64,000 bases of DNA from Polynucleobacter corsicus (GTDB lineage: Bacteria; Pseudomonadota; Gammaproteobacteria; Burkholderiales; Burkholderiaceae): positions 1,798,001 through 1,862,000 of the forward strand of contig NZ_CP061314.1 of assembly GCF_018688255.1 (NCBI RefSeq), in the 5' to 3' direction. The notes under the pieces were generated by a model. The model was not told where the DNA came from and did no database searches. It was given only the letters and a program-made list of their open reading frames with translations. Shown here one piece after another: positions 62,177 through 64,000 of the stretch; the stretch's first letter is position 1; every line of letters begins with the position of its first letter. Position numbers and translations under genes: made by a program.

Positions 62177-63003
62177 TGTCGATACTTACACTTGGTCAAG
62201 CAACGCCATATCCCGATCAATATGATCCGAGCTTGCTATTCCCCATTGCTCGCTCCGAGAATCGCCTCAAACTCGACATCAAACCAAATCAAGCACTACC
62301 TTTTGTAGGAGTCGATATTTGGAATGCTTTTGAGCTTAGCTGGCTCAATAAAAAAGGTAAACCTCAGATTGCTTTAGCAGAGTTTCAGGTGCCAGCCGAT
62401 TCGCCGAACATGATTGAGTCCAAATCATTCAAGCTCTACCTCAATAGCTTCAATAGCGCCCGCTTTGAAGATGAAGCAGAAGTTCGTGAACAATTGATCA
62501 CAGATTTATCAGCTGTCGCAGGCAGCAAGATTGCTACCCGCATTAATCCAACTGAAACGATTGCCAAGAAAGGAATGCAGGAGATGAGTGGCGTGCTGAT
62601 GGACCGCCTTGATATCGAGATCGATCCAAGCTTATCTGCAGACCCAGCCTTGCTAGAAGTGAATGAATCTTTTGGGCCAATCGAGCAATGCCTGGTTTCC
62701 CATTTACTCAAATCTAATTGCCCGGTGACTGGTCAACCAGATTGGGCTAGTGTGCAAATTCGTTACCAAGGTCGACCTATTTTGGAAGAAGGTCTATTAC
62801 GCTACATCATCGGCTTTAGGCAATTAGGCGAGTTTCATGAGCATTGTGTCGAGACGATCTTCACGGATATCAAACGCCAGTGCAAACCAGAAAAACTTTC
62901 TGTCTACGCACGCTACACCCGACGTGGTGGCCTGGACATTAACCCCTTCCGCACTGATCACAATGCGCCTTGGCCCGAAAATACTCGTCATGCAAGGCAA
63001 TAA
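62176..63003 (+). CDS. queF: NADPH-dependent 7-cyano-7-deazaguanine reductase
   Basis: Queuosine-pathway enzyme of 275 residues, the long bimodular form, reducing preQ0 to preQ1. The catalytic Cys182 lies in SNCPVTGQPDWAS. The ESKSFKLYLNSFN motif is near residue 80, and EHCVETIFTD and RYTRRGGLDINP follow. The full-length form is expected to make a homodimer. A strong terminator follows. Confidence 0.97.
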   Translation: MSILTLGQATPYPDQYDPSLLFPIARSENRLKLDIKPNQALPFVGVDIWNAFELSWLNKKGKPQIALAEFQVPADSPNMIESKSFKLYLNSFNSARFEDEAEVREQLITDLSAVAGSKIATRINPTETIAKKGMQEMSGVLMDRLDIEIDPSLSADPALLEVNESFGPIEQCLVSHLLKSNCPVTGQPDWASVQIRYQGRPILEEGLLRYIIGFRQLGEFHEHCVETIFTDIKRQCKPEKLSVYARYTRRGGLDINPFRTDHNAPWPENTRHARQ

Positions 63004-63021
63004 GAAAATTAGCGGTTAAAT

Positions 63022-63047
63022 AAAAAGCCCTTCTTGAAGGGCTTTTT
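63022..63047. terminator. Bidirectional terminator between queF and ssb
   Basis: A perfect 12-bp stem, AAAAAGCCCTTC / GAAGGGCTTTTT, with a 2-nt spacer. The A and T tracts on either side serve as terminators for both convergent genes. Confidence 0.92.
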
Positions 63048-63076
63048 ATCTTGGGCAAAACGAATTAACGCAATCC

Positions 63077-63532
63077 TTAAAACGGAATATCGTCATCCAT
63101 GGCGCCAAGGGATGCTGCATTGGAAGATGCTGGTGCAGAGTTCTCAACCGGCTTTGAGCGGCTATAGCTTTCACCACCATCACCACTGCCGCCTACTGGC
63201 TTGCCACCCAGCATTTGCATTGTTTCCGCAACAATCTCAGTGGAGTATTTTTCTTGGCCACTAGCATCAGTCCATTTACGCGTGCGTAAACGACCTTCTA
63301 CATAAACCTGTGAACCTTTTTTGAGATATTGACCAGCGATCTCTGCAAGTTTTCCAAAGAACGCAACACGATGCCATTCTGTGGTTTCTTTCATTTCGCC
63401 AGACTGCTTATCTTTATAACGATCTGATGTCGCTACTGAAATATTCGTTACTGCGTCGCCGCTTGGCATATAACGCGTTTCTGGATCACGTCCTACGTTA
63501 CCTACGATGATGACCTTATTGACTGAAGCCAT
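63077..63532 (-). CDS. ssb: Single-stranded DNA-binding protein
   Basis: OB-fold protein of 151 residues (MASVNKVIIVGNVGRDPETRY from the start, WHRVAFFGKLAEIAGQYL). A Ser/Gly-rich linker leads to the acidic C-terminal tip MDDDIPF that recruits replication and repair partners. It converges on queF; the truncated MFS gene lies upstream on the same strand. Confidence 0.98.
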   Translation of the reverse strand: MASVNKVIIVGNVGRDPETRYMPSGDAVTNISVATSDRYKDKQSGEMKETTEWHRVAFFGKLAEIAGQYLKKGSQVYVEGRLRTRKWTDASGQEKYSTEIVAETMQMLGGKPVGGSGDGGESYSRSKPVENSAPASSNAASLGAMDDDIPF

Positions 63533-63613
63533 GTTGTCTCCCGAAGAAAAATAATACGATTAATAAAATCTAAAATGTAGCTAAAAAAATAAATGGAATC
63601 AGTAAAGCTACAA

Positions 63614-64000
63614 CTATGCCTTTGCAGTTAAATCCTTTGCATCCACTACTTTTGCAGGTAATTCGCGCATCGACCAAGCAATTATAAGCCAGCACAAAAG
63701 CAATGCTGCGCCCATAACAAAGACCGATAAATTACCATGGGCATCCATTAACCAACCCCCAATAGCGGCTCCTGCAAAGAGGCCAATCGATTGGGTGGTG
63801 TTGTAAACACCCAAAGCAGTTCCCTTGGATTCTTTTGCATAACGAGTTACCAATGAGGGTTGCAGGGCCTCCAGCAGGTTAAAGCCCACAAAGTAAACCA
63901 GCAATGCTACTGCAATCAAGGTTACGGATGAGGCTTGAGTAAAGATGATTTCAGCAATAATCAGAAGTACGATCGCTATTAATAAAACAAGTCGTATGCG
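63614..64000 (-). CDS. MFS transporter, C-terminal part (runs off the window)
   Basis: Only the last ~128 residues are in the window; the frame is open to position 64000. Four hydrophobic helices are visible, with the loop YAKESKGTALGVYNTTQSIG and GAAIGGWLMDAHGNLSVF between them, typical of drug/H+ antiporter-like MFS proteins. The substrate is unknown. It is upstream of ssb on the same strand. Confidence 0.85.
   Translation of the reverse strand, partial: RIRLVLLIAIVLLIIAEIIFTQASSVTLIAVALLVYFVGFNLLEALQPSLVTRYAKESKGTALGVYNTTQSIGLFAGAAIGGWLMDAHGNLSVFVMGAALLLCWLIIAWSMRELPAKVVDAKDLTAKA

Noticed and set aside
1..64000. CRISPR arrays, insertion sequences, prophage, tRNA or rRNA genes
   Set aside because: No regularly spaced repeats, transposase or phage proteins, or tRNA-like cloverleaf sequences were noticed; gene content is housekeeping throughout.

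Overview
The window looks like core chromosome of a betaproteobacterium of the order Burkholderiales. By eye the GC content is moderate, below the 60%+ of Burkholderia. Together with the protein sequences and the gene order, this points to Polynucleobacter or a close freshwater relative. The gene orders used are lptD-surA-pdxA-rsmA facing amgK-murU-pepP-ubiH-dusB-fis-purH-ruvCAB, plus ubiE/Tim44/ubiJ/ubiB and the giant DUF3683 dehydrogenase beside ilvA. The genus is an inference from recognition; no search was run. Genes are tightly packed (many ATGA or 1-bp overlaps), and I see no insertion sequence, prophage, CRISPR array, tRNA or rRNA.

Layout. 0-9.4 kb holds metabolic and transport genes: a Tat-leader FAH-family hydrolase, an MHS-type MFS transporter with a large inserted loop, a gamma-glutamyltransferase homologue, a TRIC-type channel, maleylacetoacetate isomerase, an AEC transporter, a gamma-carbonic anhydrase homologue and an ammonium channel. 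A 17-bp NtrC-like palindrome lies upstream of the ammonium channel gene, and two small envelope proteins follow. 9.4-11.9 kb has htpG behind a near-consensus heat-shock promoter, plus a rhodanese. 11.9-22 kb, mostly forward, carries a Na+/H+ antiporter homologue, miaB-ybeY-corC-lnt, glyQS, gmhB and plsC. 22-27.7 kb is the reverse lptD-surA-pdxA-rsmA operon for outer-membrane biogenesis. 27.7-37.3 kb is forward: amgK-murU, pepP, ubiH, dusB-fis, purH and ruvCAB.

37.3-42.9 kb contains an HPP protein, tyrS divergent from anmK, erpA, argC and the rplM-rpsI operon. 42.9-44.1 kb is the RNA-rich part: the rplM leader with a hairpin, a candidate ~100-nt small RNA or attenuator with its own promoter and intrinsic terminator, osmC, and the RNase P RNA gene on the reverse strand. 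44.1-59.6 kb is a long reverse run of pyrC, a glycerate kinase, an Atm1-type ABC exporter, nudB, aspS, DUF502, ubiB, ubiJ, a Tim44-domain protein, ubiE, DUF971 and a 1279-residue flavin/iron-sulfur dehydrogenase. 59.7-64 kb has ilvA, a 5'-nucleotidase and queF forward, then ssb and a truncated MFS gene reverse.

Functional themes are ubiquinone biosynthesis (ubiH, ubiB, ubiJ, ubiE), outer-membrane assembly (lptD, surA, lnt, gmhB), peptidoglycan amino-sugar salvage (anmK, amgK, murU) and Holliday-junction processing (ruvCAB). No clearly new multi-gene system is visible. The strongest undescribed-looking element is the small RNA/attenuator upstream of rplM (about 43057-43193).
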